Source of the DNA: Prunus persica
Taxonomy: Eukaryota; Streptophyta; Magnoliopsida; Rosales; Rosaceae
Direction of reading: 5' to 3'
Assembly (NCBI RefSeq): GCF_000346465.2
Contig: NC_034010.1
Location: 13,887,142 to 13,951,141 of the forward strand
Length of the DNA stretch: 64,000 nt
Made by a program: the position numbers and the translations under genes. A model generated the notes under the pieces. That model was not told the origin of the DNA, made no database searches, and worked only from the letters and a program-made list of their open reading frames with translations. Positions within the stretch are counted from its first letter, which is position 1, and each line of letters starts with the position of its first letter. Shown in pieces: positions 23,489 to 35,097 of this stretch.

Positions 23489-24732
23489 GGTTCAATAATA
23501 TTTTGAAATCTTAATTACAATAATGCTCCTTGAAATTTCGGTCAAATCCTATTTTGTCCTCGCAAACTTAAAATGGTCTACTTTCATTCTTTAACCGAGG
23601 TTTGGTGACTCACTTTGCCTCCTGCCACCAACTCCATCCAAAACTCTGTTAACTTTGATAACGTGGCAAGTAGAACCCACCTCCACATAAATAAAAATTA
23701 ATTAAATATTCTAATAATTAAAAATAAAAATAAAAACATTTATAAAAAAAAAACCCAAAAATTAAAAATTAATAACAGAGTCCAGCCCACCCTACTCTCC
23801 TCGACAATCACCTCCCCAACCCATTCAATCACCACCACCACTTCATACAACCTTTAGCTTTGTGACCTCCTTCTCTAATTCAATCTCAATCTCTCTCTAG
23901 CTTTATTCTCACATTCTCAAAGAACTCACCAACAGATAGACAACAAGCCCAGCTTTCTATCCCTTTTCTCTACATGCCATTCTCAACCGCAGTGAAAAAA
24001 ACCTGAATCCCCTAACCCATCCCAATCGACCCCGTCGGTGAGCCTTCACAACACGAAGAATGAGATTGAGATCCTCTAAAGAGATCACAACCCAGGATTG
24101 TGAATCTAATCGGATTGTGTACGAATTCAGTAACCGACGACCCACTGTGAGGAGAGAGAGAGAGAGAGAGAGAGAGAAAATTGAAAAAAGTGAGAGAATT
24201 GAAATTGAAAACCATCATTGTCTTCGGATATGGGTAGGCTGGTGCGGCTGGGTTCAATGTTCTGTGTGTAGAAGGGAGAGAAAGAAAGAGAGGGGGAGAG
24301 AGAAGAAGATACGGGGAGAGGGAGACGGGTGGGTTGGGTTGGAAGGGGTGGGGGAGGAGTAGCTGTGCGTCTTCTGGGTTCTGCAGTGGGGGGTGGGTGG
24401 GGGATGGGTCTGATTGATTTTTTATATATATTTTTTGTTACTTCTAAAATTTTATTTTGTTTAAATATTGTTTTTATATTTATATTTTAAATTTTAATTA
24501 ATTTTTTTAATTATTTGAATATTTAATTATATTTTTATCTATGTGGATATGGGCTCCACTTACCACTTTATCAAAGTTAACAGAATTTTGGATGGAGTTA
24601 ATGGTATAGGGCAAAGTGAGACATCAAATCTCGGTCAATGGATGAAAGTTGGTCATTTTAAATTTGGAGGGGCAAAGTGGGATTTGGCCGAAGTTTCAGG
24701 GGGTGTTGGTGCAATTAAGCCTATTTTGAACC
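23489..24732. mobile_element. Non-autonomous DNA element with ~230-bp terminal inverted repeats (MULE-like)
   Basis: The left arm (about 23489-23720) and the reverse complement of the right arm (about 24510-24732) align over their length. Shared blocks include GGTTCAA, CTTAATT, CCATCCAAAA(C/T)TCTGTTAAC, TTTGATAA and TAATTAAATATTC. The interior has (GA)n tracts (24149-24177) and no transposase. Long TIRs suggest a Mutator-like family, but I could not find a convincing 9-bp TSD. Frames in the GA-rich interior are not genes. Confidence 0.72.
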
Positions 24733-24789
24733 TCACAAAGAACGGAATGGAGTCATTGGTTGCAAATATCTCATGCATAATTTCTGATT

Positions 24790-25740
24790 AATTTAGTTCT
24801 CCAGTTCTAAAATAGAAGATGTAGGTGAAACTGTAATTTCAACACATCAATTTCAAACTTGTGTACTCTTTGCTAAAGCTCTAGGATTGTCGACATCGAG
24901 TTTGAACAAAAGAACCGCATTGAAGAATGTATCACATGTTTTTTCCTTCAAACAAAAGATCATTGCAACAATTACCTATTACCATTTGACCTTCAAAATA
25001 TTTCCGCCAACTTTCCAACCGCAATTAATGGATATATGTTTGCATTCAACCAAGGTCTCTGAATTTAATGCCTTTGGTGTAGGAATTGTGACAGAAGGTG
25101 CAGGAGAAATTGTAATTTCAACACATTGGTCCCAAACTTGTGTACTCTCTGCTAAAGCTTTAGATTTGTCGACAATGGGTTTGGAGGCAAGAGCAGAATT
25201 AAAGAATAGATCATGGCAAGTTTTGCCTGCATGCAGACACAAGCTTATAGCAACAACCATATGTTACACTCCCACTTTGGAAAATACTTTCACCAACCTC
25301 TCGAGCGCACTTAGTGGAGATATGATTTTTACATTCATCAACTATTTTCGATTTTGAAGCCTTTGCGTTTGGAATTGTGATAGAAGATGCAGGGGAGAGT
25401 GCAATTCCAAGACATCGATTCCAAACTTGTGTACTCTTTGCCAAAGCAACGGATTTATCGACATTGAGTTTAGACGCAAGAGCAAAGTTGAAGAATAAAG
25501 CATGACAATTTTTTGCCTACAGACACCAGCTTATGGCAACAACCATCTTTGTACTCCCACTTTCGAAAATACTTCCACCAACTTCCCGAGTGCAGATAAT
25601 GGCGATATTTTTTTAGATTCTCCAAGATTTTTGAATTAGATGTCTCGAAATTTGTGAAAACCATTCTTGATGGGCTAGCCAAAAGCAAAATGACCAACAT
25701 TGGGTACATATTTAGTGCAATCATAGTGCCTTTTGGTACG
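24790..25740 (-). repeat. Three tandem ~285-bp units with decayed minus-strand coding potential, unrecognised
   Basis: Anchor GTGTACTCT occurs at 24861, 25140 and 25429 (spacings 279 and 289). On the minus strand each unit encodes a version of the same peptide: a Cys-containing start (CRQNLP, CLHAGKTCHD), then SALASKPIVDKSKALAESTQ, VW(D/N)xC, a SPAxSxTIP motif, an ECK/HIS segment and GxxVGxxIF. Units differ by frame slips, so no continuous protein is readable now. I do not recognise the family. The region 25741-26014 shows nothing further. Confidence 0.6.
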
Positions 25741-26014
25741 AGTTAGTTTTTATTTTTTTGGGGAAAGGCAAAGAATTCTTTGATGGAGTTGAATTTTAAG
25801 AGTTTCTTTATTTATAAGGTTTTGCAATGATCCGAGTTATTTGGAACATAAAAACACCTTAGTATCTCATAAAAACATAAACTATTTAATTCCTCCTGAT
25901 TTTAAAGACGAGAGTTTCTTCAACTTAGTATATTATCGCCCCTCTCAATAGGAAAGGTCCTACAAAAAAAAAAAAAAAGACAATAAATGATTGCATTTTC
26001 TAACAATTTGATGA

Positions 26015-29000
26015 TCACCTACCTGACAAAGTCCATGTTAACTCCCCGTTGGGACCTATTGAGTTCAAATTTTCTTGAACATCACCTGCATGCATCTCCT
26101 GTGGATACAGAAAAGGTCTGATAGGCATCTTTAGGCATTCAACATCTCCTCCGAGCATTTCTATGACTTTGTTCATGTTAGGCCGATCACTTGGCTTCAT
26201 TTGAATGCACCACAATGCAGTTATAACCATCTTTTTTATGATTTTATTTTCCTCCTCATTAAAATCTCCCATCTCCAAGTCATTTCCCTTGTTATATTGG
26301 TCGTACGCCCATGACGGGAAGTAGGTTTGGCTTGAACGCTCCACCATTGAATTGAAATTCTTCCTTCTGCTTGCCATTTCCATGAGCAACATTCCAAAAC
26401 TGTAGACATCAGCTTTGTACGAAACACCTCCAATATTTTTGTAGAACAACTCAGGAGCAATATAGCCCATTGTTCCCCTTGCTGCCGTCAAAGAGACAAT
26501 GCTATCATCTACGGAATATAATTTCGCAAGCCCGAAGTCAGAAATCTTTGGGTTAAAGTTCTCATCAAGAAGAATATTATGAGGCTTGATATCAAAATGC
26601 AGAATTTGCATTTCACAACCTTGATGCAGATATTCAATCCCTCGAGCCACTCCGAGAGAAATCTCGTACATTTTCTTGCAACTTAAGGGCATGCTTTTTT
26701 CTTTGGAATAAATATATTTATCAAGAGAGCTATTAGGCATGAAGTCAAATACTAGAGCACGATTTGATCCCTCAACACAATAACCAATAAGTTGCACCAC
26801 ATTAGCATGATGAATCCTTCCAATGGTAGCTACCTCACTGGTGAAGTCTTGTCCATTACCTTTGGGCTTGCCCAGAACTTTAATTGCTACAAAACTGCCG
26901 CTGCGTAACTTTCCTTTAAATACAGAGCCATAGCCGCCTTCACCCAGCTTGTCCTTAAATTTATTAGTCATCTTCTTAATTTCTGAGTAAGAGTACCTTA
27001 TTGGCAAGAAGTTGCTATCACTTTGTAGAAAATCTTCTATGACGCTATACATTGACAAATGTCGTCTTCGCCATGTATAGATTACGAACACGATCATACA
27101 TGGAACCCCAAAAATGAGTCTTGCTGCAAAAAATGAACCTGTACAAGAGATGTATCACCAAAAGAACAATGAGAAAAGAACATTTAGATCAACTAATGGT
27201 TTTTCTTCTTGTTTGCGAGACACATTATCTTCCTTCTGTTTGGAATCTATATATGTATTATTTGATTTTGATGTCATTCAAGGGATTACACAAGCCCTTA
27301 CCCAAGCAAATGAGTGGCCCCCATCTACGCCCTGCAAGAAACATAGAAAAAGTGCGAACAAAATCAAAAACTTGAGAGGGAACAAAATCGAAGAACTGTT
27401 TATATTGCATGAATTTCAAGATCTTACGGATGGATTGGAAGGCAAAGCATGGATGTCTAGCTGCAAGAAATACAACAACAAATGTAAGCAAAAACGAAGA
27501 CTTGGACTAGGTTTGAATTGACATATTTTCTGTCACAAGTTCATTTCTCTCCACTCACTACAATTTTCGTGTAATTGACACACACACACAAAAAGAAAAA
27601 AAAAAAAAAGGGGGGGTTGTAAAGAAAAATTAAGAGAGAGTCCTTACCAACGTACACGTCTCCACGAGAAAAGAAAACTACAGTGATAGAAGTAAGGGAA
27701 AAAAAAAAAAACAACATTAGTATATGTAGTCATTACAATTTGAAACCAAGTTTTGATACATACCTCTATTCCCGCCACAAACTAGCCCCTTGACACATTG
27801 ATTTAAAACTAACTAGCCCTTGGCACATTAGTTTTCTTTTTAATTTTTAATTTTAATTTATTTTAGAATTAAAAAAGATAAATTGGGCAATTATCTTCCA
27901 TAAATATGGATTTACTAAATATGTTTATTTCTTAGTATTTTCTTTAATTAAGTGCATTTTTTGGTATTTTAAATGTTTTACCATTCTCTACTAAGAAAAA
28001 TTTATAACACATGTTTGGTGGAATCGTGATCTCTTGTAAGTACTCAAAAGTTGTAATCAGAGAGAGAGAGAGAGAGAGAGAGATTACTAGCTTACCTTTA
28101 GTAACCTCCCATCGAAATCGAATTAAACCTACAGTGACAAAAAAGAAGATAACATTAGCACACGAAGTAATTAAAGTTTAAAGTCAATTACATTTTTCAC
28201 TCTCGTGGTTTGAGATTTGTAACAGTTTGACCCATGTCGTGTAAAAACTAACAAAAATAACCTTAAAGTTATCAATTGGTACCCCATTTGCCCATTCGTC
28301 TGTCTAACTATGAAGCTAGCTACGTTTTTCTTGACATGGCATCTGGTGGGCCTGTCTGTTACTTACAAGTCACACGGACGCTAGATTGATACAACGTAGG
28401 TCATTTTCAATTCTATATCCTGAAGATTATGGCTTTCTTTAAACACAATTTGGGGACCCAAACGTATGGGCTCAAAGTCCGACCGGGCGAAAGTCTGACG
28501 GGGGTCGGGGTGGACCCAAACGTACGGGGCTCTTCTTCTGCTCCAAATGATTTGCACAAACTTGGGGAACAAACAAGTCACCAAAAGGGTACTTGTGTAG
28601 CACCAGCAAACCCTCTTTGATGCCCAAGTCTAATTCAAAATTTCTAGTCGATAGAACTATGAATTCCTAATTTTATAGGAATAAGGGAACGAGTGGAATT
28701 TTAAGACAATTAGAGAAACAAAAGGAAGAAGTTAAGAAAATGCTTTGAGTTTTGCTTGTCTATTTCATTCATCAAATGAGGTTTATATACAAGTTCATCT
28801 TCCTAAACTAGCAAACTAAAAATAGCAAGTACATTTTTGGACTAGAGTTTAAAGGGTAACATTCTCTCTTGCCAGATAGTCTCACACTATCAGATATATT
28901 GCCAATGTGTGAATTTGAATCATTTATCATATGTATTCTTTGCTTGAATGTTTAGTCGAGATCCAAAGATTGAAAACACAAGTATTTTTCTGACAATTAC

Positions 29001-29839
29001 AAGTCTGGCAAGAGAACATTACCGGAGTTTGAGTGCCCCTAACTTCCTTCTATGTATTCACAAAGTAAAAGTGCAACATTTACAAGCCATGGCCAAGAAT
29101 TCACGTACCTGGGATGGTGCGTGGAAAACATTTAGAATTAGAAGTCCATTGGCCTGGGCACTTTTCGTAAGGCCAATATACTCCAAGCTCGAAGCCATAC
29201 ATGAGCGCACTGTGTATGGATTTATAAGATGGCATGTAGTCCTTAGAGTAGTTCAAGAGCGCCGAAGCGTACCCTACACTGCAACCCCTGTTCAAATCCC
29301 CCACTACCATAGCCCCAACCTTCACATAACTATACGTCTTTTGTTGGACCAAAGAAGTAGCACTTGTGTTCAAGCATGGAGCCGTTTCCACGTACAGAGA
29401 AGAATTCACTGGATTTGAACACATGATGTAAAATATAGGCGTTGAAAGCGGTGAACTCCTTGTATTGACTATAGAATATGGAAATCTTAACCCGGGAAGA
29501 AAATTTCGAGGCATGGAGGAGCAATTGTTGTTCTGAAGGCCAGGGTCTACGAGTCGGATTGTTTGGTTATGGTAGTTGATTGCCCGGACATAGTATCTTC
29601 CAGAAGAAGGTACGTCTACAAGTGTATTGTCGTTCTCACAAGACAGAGTATACTTTACATTGCCGCAGTGCTTTGGATCATGTTTTAGTCGGAAAGGATA
29701 GCTTATGTTGTGGATATTGCCGCAGGAAGAGGTACACTTGGTGCTTTCATCCTTGGCGTTACAAGTTTCCCTGGCTAAGCCAACAACAAGAAAGGCTACA
29801 ATTAAAACCCACCTAGACAAGGCCAAGGACCTGCTTCCC

Positions 29840-29841
<2 letters not shown>
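26015..29841 (-). CDS. LRK10L/Lr10-type receptor-like kinase, minus class, pair 1 (634 aa, 4 exons)
   Basis: Exons by my reading: 29841-29109, 28128-28096 (33 bp), 27677-27648 (30 bp) and 27123-26015. All introns are GT-AG, all junctions are phase 1, and the sum is 1905 nt = 634 aa plus stop. Signal peptide about residues 1-29 ([13 protein letters not shown]). The galacturonan-binding WAK-type ectodomain starts at [17 protein letters not shown]. The transmembrane segment is about 266-283 ([12 protein letters not shown]), followed by RRRH. Kinase: glycine loop GEGGYG at 326, VAIK lysine 347, catalytic Asp 443 in [11 protein letters not shown] at 461 and GTMGYIAPE. Phe replaces the Arg of HRD, so it is a non-RD kinase, a type common among immune receptors. 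Expected site is the plasma membrane, kinase inside. The partner gene starts 333 bp away on the other strand. Intron 1 (28129-29108) holds repeat-like DNA. No defect seen. Confidence 0.92.
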
Positions 29842-29883
<42 letters not shown>

Positions 29884-30173
29884 TGTTTGGCATTCAAACT
29901 AGTTTAATATTTAGACAGATCTTTATATGAGATGGTAATTGCGTGTAAGCTGTACGAGCACATCCAGAAGAATTGAATGGGTCGTTATAGGGCAATTGAT
30001 GATTTAATAGTGCCATTTCAGCCTTATTTTTTGACTTTAGTTGCTGATTAGGAGTTTCTTTCAGTCAATGGTTTGTATATTCATTTTATTTACTGAAAAC
30101 CTTTATCATTCTTGACTTAGTTTTCCAAATTATGTGCTTAGGGAAAAAATCCACATGCATTATTAGCTCAGAA
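29842..30173. promoter_or_regulatory. Bidirectional intergenic promoter of pair 1 with W-box cores
   Basis: Only 332 bp separate the two start codons. W-box cores TTGACT occur at 30031-30036 and 30112-30117, and inverted (AGTCAA) at 30063-30068. W-boxes bind WRKY factors in defence genes. That these sites work here is an inference. Confidence 0.5.
29843..29881 (-). repeat. CT/GA microsatellite directly upstream of the start codon
   Basis: About 18 GA units on the plus strand (CT on the coding strand) end a few bases before the ATG at 29841. They lie in the 5' UTR or core promoter of the minus-strand kinase gene. Confidence 0.9.
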
Positions 30174-32227
30174 ATGCAGCAATTGTTCATGTCTTCCTTT
30201 TGCATATTGTTATGTGTTTTCTTCACGGCGGTTGGAGCAAGCCAAAATTGGTGTACAGAATCAAAGTGCAGTAATGATCATGGCCTGGCTATCCATTTCC
30301 CATTCCTCCTCGGAAATCATTGTGGCGATTCTGGGCTTGGATGCAATAATGATAGACAGGAGGCTGTTCTTGAGCAGCAAGTAGCGCTAGTAAAATTCTT
30401 TGTCAAAAGCCTAGATTACAAGCGTGGGCTAATATATAGCCAAGATGGCTGCCTGCTGTTAAATCCCTTAGAAACCCCTAACATTCCAATCTCCCCCTTC
30501 TACTTATTAGACACCGAAATACGTAATGTTACCTTATTCCATTGTCCTACTCCTTTTGGAAGAGACATATATACATTTCAAGTCCCCTGCCTTGGCAGCG
30601 GCCCTGGCTACGAAGTTTATGGCGTTTCTTCTGGCGCTGATTTGTTTGACTACTTACCAAACCTACAGTCATGTACACGGATGTATGATGTTTTGTCAGT
30701 TCCATCTGGGACTTGGATGGGAGATGGCACCTCTATTTCTAGTTTCAAATGGTTTGAACCAAATTGTACAGAATGTGAAGCAGAGGGAAAGAGGTGTAGA
30801 TTGAACAACAATGGCATCAAAAGTGAAGTTGAATGTGTTCACATCGGCAAAGCAAGTAAGGATGATATAAATATTTGTTTCACATAAATTCCGCTTAAGT
30901 TTTGACAGTTTTCAAAGTAAATCATATATGCATACATGATGATCAGTATAATCTGCTACCAACGTGACAATCTGATTTTGCAATTCTGTTTTACAGGCCA
31001 AACAACAAAATTTGTGGCAACAGGTGAGTTAATTAAAACTGGTATTTTTTCGTTTGCTTTGTTTCTTGTCTAGAGGACGACGGAAGATATCTGTTTGCTC
31101 AAGGATTGTATTTATTTTCAGGTGCAACCCTGGGTTCATCCCTTCTTTTAGTACTGGTCATTGCACTATATCGTGTCTATAGCGCTGATCGAATGGAAAA
31201 AGAGAATCGATTAAAAATAGAAAGGTTTTTAGAGGATTACAAATCTCTCAAGCCAAGCAGATATTCCTATGCAGATATTAAGAGGATCACGAATGAATTC
31301 AAGGATAAGTTGGGCCAAGGAGCATATGGAACTGTTTATAAAGGAAAGCTTTCTTCTGAATTCTTTGTTGCTGTGAAAGTACTTAACAATTCTACGGGAA
31401 ATGGGGAAGAGTTTGTAAATGAAGTAGGAACGATGGGCCACATCCACCACGTCAACGTAGTTCGTCTGGTTGGCTTTTGTGCTGATGGATTTAGACGGGC
31501 TCTTGTTTATGAGTTCTTCCCCAATGGTTCGCTGCAGGATTTCATTTCATCAGCAGACAGTAAGAACAATTTCCTTGGTTGGGAAAAGTTGCATGATATT
31601 GCAGTAGGCATAGCCAAAGGAATTGAATATCTTCACCAGGGATGTGATCAAAGAATCCTCCATTTTGATATCAAACCCCATAATGTTTTGCTAGACCACA
31701 ACTTCACTCCAAAAATTTCTGATTTTGGTTTGGCCAAATTATGTTCCAAGGATCAAAGTATGGTGTCAATGACTACAGCTAGAGGCACCATGGGCTATAT
31801 TGCACCTGAAGTGTTCTCTAGGAATTTCGGAAATGTATCTTACAAGTCGGATGTCTATAGTTTTGGAATGTTGCTGTTAGAGATGGTAGGAGGAAGGAAG
31901 AGTATTGGTACAACCACAAATAACACAAATGAAATTTACTACCCAGAATGGATCTATAATCTTCTAGAAGGAGGAGATGACCTACGAATCCATATTGGGG
32001 ATGACGGAGATGGTAAAATTCCAAAGAAACTTGCAATTGTAGGGCTCCGGTGCATCCAGTGGCACCCAGTGGATCGTCCGTCTATGAAAACAGCTGTTCA
32101 TATGTTAGAAGGAGTAGATAACTTGACCATGCCTCCTAATCCTTTTGCCTCTGGAGGTCCTACAACAACACATGCAAGCATCCCAGCAAGACGCCTAGAG
32201 TTAGAAGCAATTGCTGAATTAGAGTAA
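30174..32227 (+). CDS. LRK10L/Lr10-type receptor-like kinase, plus class, pair 1 (604 aa, 3 exons)
   Basis: Exons: 30174-30855, 30997-31023 (27 bp) and 31122-32227; GT-AG introns, phase 1, 1815 nt = 604 aa plus stop. I chose the ATG at 30174 (MQQLFMSS) because related genes here start at the matching point; an in-frame ATG at 30132 would add 14 residues. Signal peptide about 1-23 (FCILLCVFFTAVGA). The ectodomain has CTESKCSNDHGLAIHFPF, LFHCP and a C-terminal CTECEAEGKRCRLNNNG cysteine motif of WAK-associated domains. Transmembrane about 242-254 (SLLLVLVIALYRV). Kinase: GQGAYG at 301, VAVK Lys 322, catalytic Asp 419 in [11 protein letters not shown] at 437, GTMGYIAPE; non-RD. It ends in LEAIAELE. 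It shares the ectodomain plan with the minus class, but its exon layout differs. No defect seen. Confidence 0.92.
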
Positions 32228-33291
32228 AATGTATAAGTATATGTATACGCACCAATGTAAGTAATATTAACTACATATGTGCTTGAACTTTATGAACATG
32301 TAATAATTCTGGCCTACATTGAGGGAGTTGGGTATTAGAGACTTCATTCAAGGGAAATAAGTTTACAAGTTGGTGTCTGTTGCCAGTGAAAAAATAAAAC
32401 ATATCAATTGATTTCCAAAACTTTGGAATTTTGTTTACTTGTTAATGCTCTCTTTCAAGTTCTTAGGAGCATGCATTGAAATTTTGGAATTTCAAGTTCT
32501 CAGGAGCATGCATTGAAATTTCAACAATTGGAAAAAAAAGAAAAAAGAAATCTCACCACATAGATGCTAAATCTCAATGATTTGGAAAAGAAAGAAATAC
32601 AAAAATCAATGTGGTGGGGTACTCATTGATGCAAGACTTTCTTTGGGAAGAAAAACTTGGAATTTTGGAGTTTTCCTCTATGTCTTAGTTGAATGGGAAT
32701 TGGGGACTCATGCCTTGAAATTTCAACAATTGGAAAAATAATAATAATAAAAAAATAGAAATCTCACCTCATAGATGCTAAGACTTTCATTAGGGGAAAA
32801 ACATGGAGTTTACTTTTCAACATCTAACTTGATGATCTGTGGGGTTGGTCTTGATTTAAGGACGAGAGTTTTATCAGTTTGATAAGTTACAATACATTCT
32901 CAACCCAGCCAGGGAGGAACATCTTCATCCCATATAACGCCATTTCCTATTTGGATGGATAGGGCCAGGTGAAATATCAATCCAGTCCATATATTGGGTG
33001 GAATAGCAGTCTAACTTTTGCATTGACTGAAAATTGGTGGCGCCCAATCACCCAAGCCACTTGCTCTTATGTGCAAAGTCAGATTTGTTGACCCATTGGG
33101 TTAGCCACACCTAAGGGCATGTGGATGTCAATATTAATATTGTCGTTGGAATTAGGTGGCCACAATTAAAATTTGCTTTTGTTTTATTTTTTCAAATTGT
33201 TCCCGATGGATATACGATCAAAGGCCAGGATTAATCCTTAACAAGTTAAATGGAAATAAAATAGATCTAATGGTCAAAAATCAAATCCAAC

Positions 33292-33327
<36 letters not shown>

Positions 33328-33664
33328 ATCAGATAAAACTCCAAAACTCATCCCAAACAGTATAAATACTCATCCATTTGTTAAATAACCCATGAAAATC
33401 AATTTTTTCATTTCTCACTTTGATAATTATGTTCATTCTCCTTTCAATATGACCCCAATACCTGTCGCTCCTCTAACCTCCTTGTTTGGTTGGTTGATCG
33501 ACCAGCCTGGTAGATTTTTTCGCGGCGATTCGATCATCATTCCAAAGCGTGTAGAATTTCGCGGTCGCAAAGACCTCTGCCAGAATCTGACTACGGGTTG
33601 GGCCAAGGGGCCTAGGAACTAGTTTTAAAGGAACGCTCCAAATCCCATAATGTTTGGGACTCTG
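32228..33664. other. Intergenic; local repeats only
   Basis: No gene seen. GTTCT(T/C)AGGAGCATGCATTG is duplicated near 32460 and 32500. The block TTGAAATTTCAACAATTGGA with AGAAATCTCAC recurs about 200 bp apart (near 32513 and 32716). An (AT)n tract lies at about 33298-33326. Promoter-like or LTR-like sequence at 33400-33650 could not be assigned. Confidence 0.55.
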
Positions 33665-33997
33665 CCGAATCCTCCATTTTGATATCCAACCCCATAATGT
33701 TTTGCTAGACCCCAACTTCACTCCAAAAATTTCTGATTTTGGTTTGGCCAAATTATGTTCCAAGGATCGAAGTATAGTGTCAATGACTACAGCTAGAGGC
33801 TCCATGGGATATATTGCACCCGAAGTGTTCTCTAGGAATTTTGGCAATGTGTCTTACAAGTCAGATGTCTATAGCTTTGGAATGTTGTTGCTAGAGATGG
33901 GTAGGAGGAAGGAAGAATATTGGTTCAAGTACAAAGAACACAAATGAAATTTACTATCTATAATCTGCTAGAAGGAGGAGATGACCTACTGTTGAAA
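33665..33997 (+). pseudogene. LRK10L kinase fragment (plus class), truncated
   Basis: It starts abruptly at [15 protein letters not shown] (the usual K of HFDIKPHN is Q) and continues through [16 protein letters not shown] and [17 protein letters not shown] one-base insertion then shifts the frame (near 33900), and the remaining sequence lacks the segment for YPEWI before LLEGGDDL. There is no N-lobe, ectodomain or C-terminus. It lies 1.4 kb downstream of the intact plus-strand gene and is most similar to the plus class. Sequence from about 33990 on looks like a retroelement LTR start (TGTTGAAAAATAATGC) and may mark the breakpoint. Confidence 0.88.
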
Positions 33998-34158
33998 AAT
34001 AATGCATATGTGGTGGAGATTTCTACAAGCTAGCAGAATTTTCTAGGACAATTTAGAATGCAAAGTCGGTGGATGTATTCCCTAAACACTAGTCACTAAC
34101 TTAATTGAAGCTAGTAGAAAGTTCTAGTTGAAGCTACAACATGTGGCTGGAATTACAA

Positions 34159-34429
34159 CACTACAAGAAAACTTAGCTATGGCGACAAAACTTAAGGCGA
34201 TAGACTAGTTACTCTCGGCGAAATGATACCAAGTGACGAAACAGTTTCTCTCCCCAGTATCATGAACGAACAACGAGCTACTGTGCCCATTGCTTTCAGG
34301 CGACGACGTGCTGCCCGGAAGTTTCAGGCGACAAAACATTTCGTCAGGTTAAATACATAGATGGGGCGACAAATAGATATATTTCATCGGGCAACCAGCG
34401 TATTGCGACAACCGTTTTCAACGCAACTG
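34159..34429 (+). mobile_element. CACTA-type terminal fragment
   Basis: It starts CACTACAAGAAAACTTAG, a classic plant CACTA terminus, followed by motifs such as GGCGACAAA and GACGAAAC, resembling the subterminal repeats of the large element at 1-10555 but diverged. It is cut at 34430 by a copia LTR. Confidence 0.65.
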
Positions 34430-35097
34430 TGTTGACGTGAGTCTCCTAATTAATCAAGGAGATTTACTTCCTTGATTAATTAAGGGATTTACTTTCCTAT
34501 TTTTTATATACAGTCCCGATCTCTTGGACCACAAGAGTCCAAGAGATTGTGGTCACCCACCGTTGGATATTAATCCAATGGTTTAAAAAAGTTTCTTAAA
34601 AGGAGTGCAAGAGTGAGTGAACCGTTGAATTTGCATCCAACGGTGAGTGACCACAAATCTCTTGGACCCCTGTAGTCCAAGACATCAGGACTGTTTTTAT
34701 ATAAGTGATAAATCATTGTACAATTAGGAGATACTTTCCTAATTTGTTACTATATCTAATTCCTTGTAAAACCTTCATATGTAAACTCCTATATATACCT
34801 CTTTATGGAGAAGAATAAAGAACAACCCAAAGTATTCAAACCATATTCATATTTTAGCATGGTATCAGAGCAATCGATCCTCGATTGTCTCTAAATTCTC
34901 ATATCCAATTTTCTTCAAACACAAACCCTAAATCCTCATATCAAATTTCTTCAAACTTAAACCCTACATTATATTCCTCATCTTTATCTTTCCCAAATTC
35001 AGACCTCTATACACATATCCCTCATACCTTTCAATTCCTAAACACATATTTTTTATCCTTATGCTGCCATGGATATCGTCTAAAGAACCTAAATTAG
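34430..35097 (+). mobile_element. Copia LTR plus leader (same family as 45746-49914), truncated, with nested MITE
   Basis: The LTR runs 34430-34859 (TGTTGACGTGAGTCTCC to CATATTTTAGCA). It is 430 bp because a 183-bp MITE with its TSD sits inside; without it the length is near the 233 bp of the sister LTRs. It is followed by the PBS TGGTATCAGAGC (34860-34871) and a leader rich in CCCTAAA-like and TTCCTC motifs. No gag or pol follows, so the element is truncated after its leader. Confidence 0.85.
34511..34693. mobile_element. MITE with ~47-bp TIRs and perfect 10-bp TSD (MULE-type)
   Basis: The left end CAGTCCCGATCTCTTGGAC and the right end (reverse complement CAGTCCTGATGTCTTGGAC) pair over about 47 bp. 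TTTTTATATA flanks both sides (34501-34510 and 34694-34703). A 9-11-bp TSD points to Mutator-like origin. There is no coding capacity. Confidence 0.88.

Noticed and set aside
24060..24362. 100-residue plus-strand frame rich in Arg/Glu
   Set aside because: Encoded by a GA microsatellite in the core of a long-TIR element.
27114..27521. 135-residue plus-strand frame beside the first kinase gene
   Set aside because: It lies in an intron of the minus-strand gene, shows no domain, and the flanking exons splice in phase across it.
30132..30173. ATG at 30132 as start of the first plus-class receptor
   Set aside because: It adds 14 polar residues before the signal peptide; paralogues start at the position matching 30174.
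34430..34859. Solo LTR
   Set aside because: A PBS and leader follow directly, so it is a truncated element and not a solo LTR; no 3' TSD partner was found.
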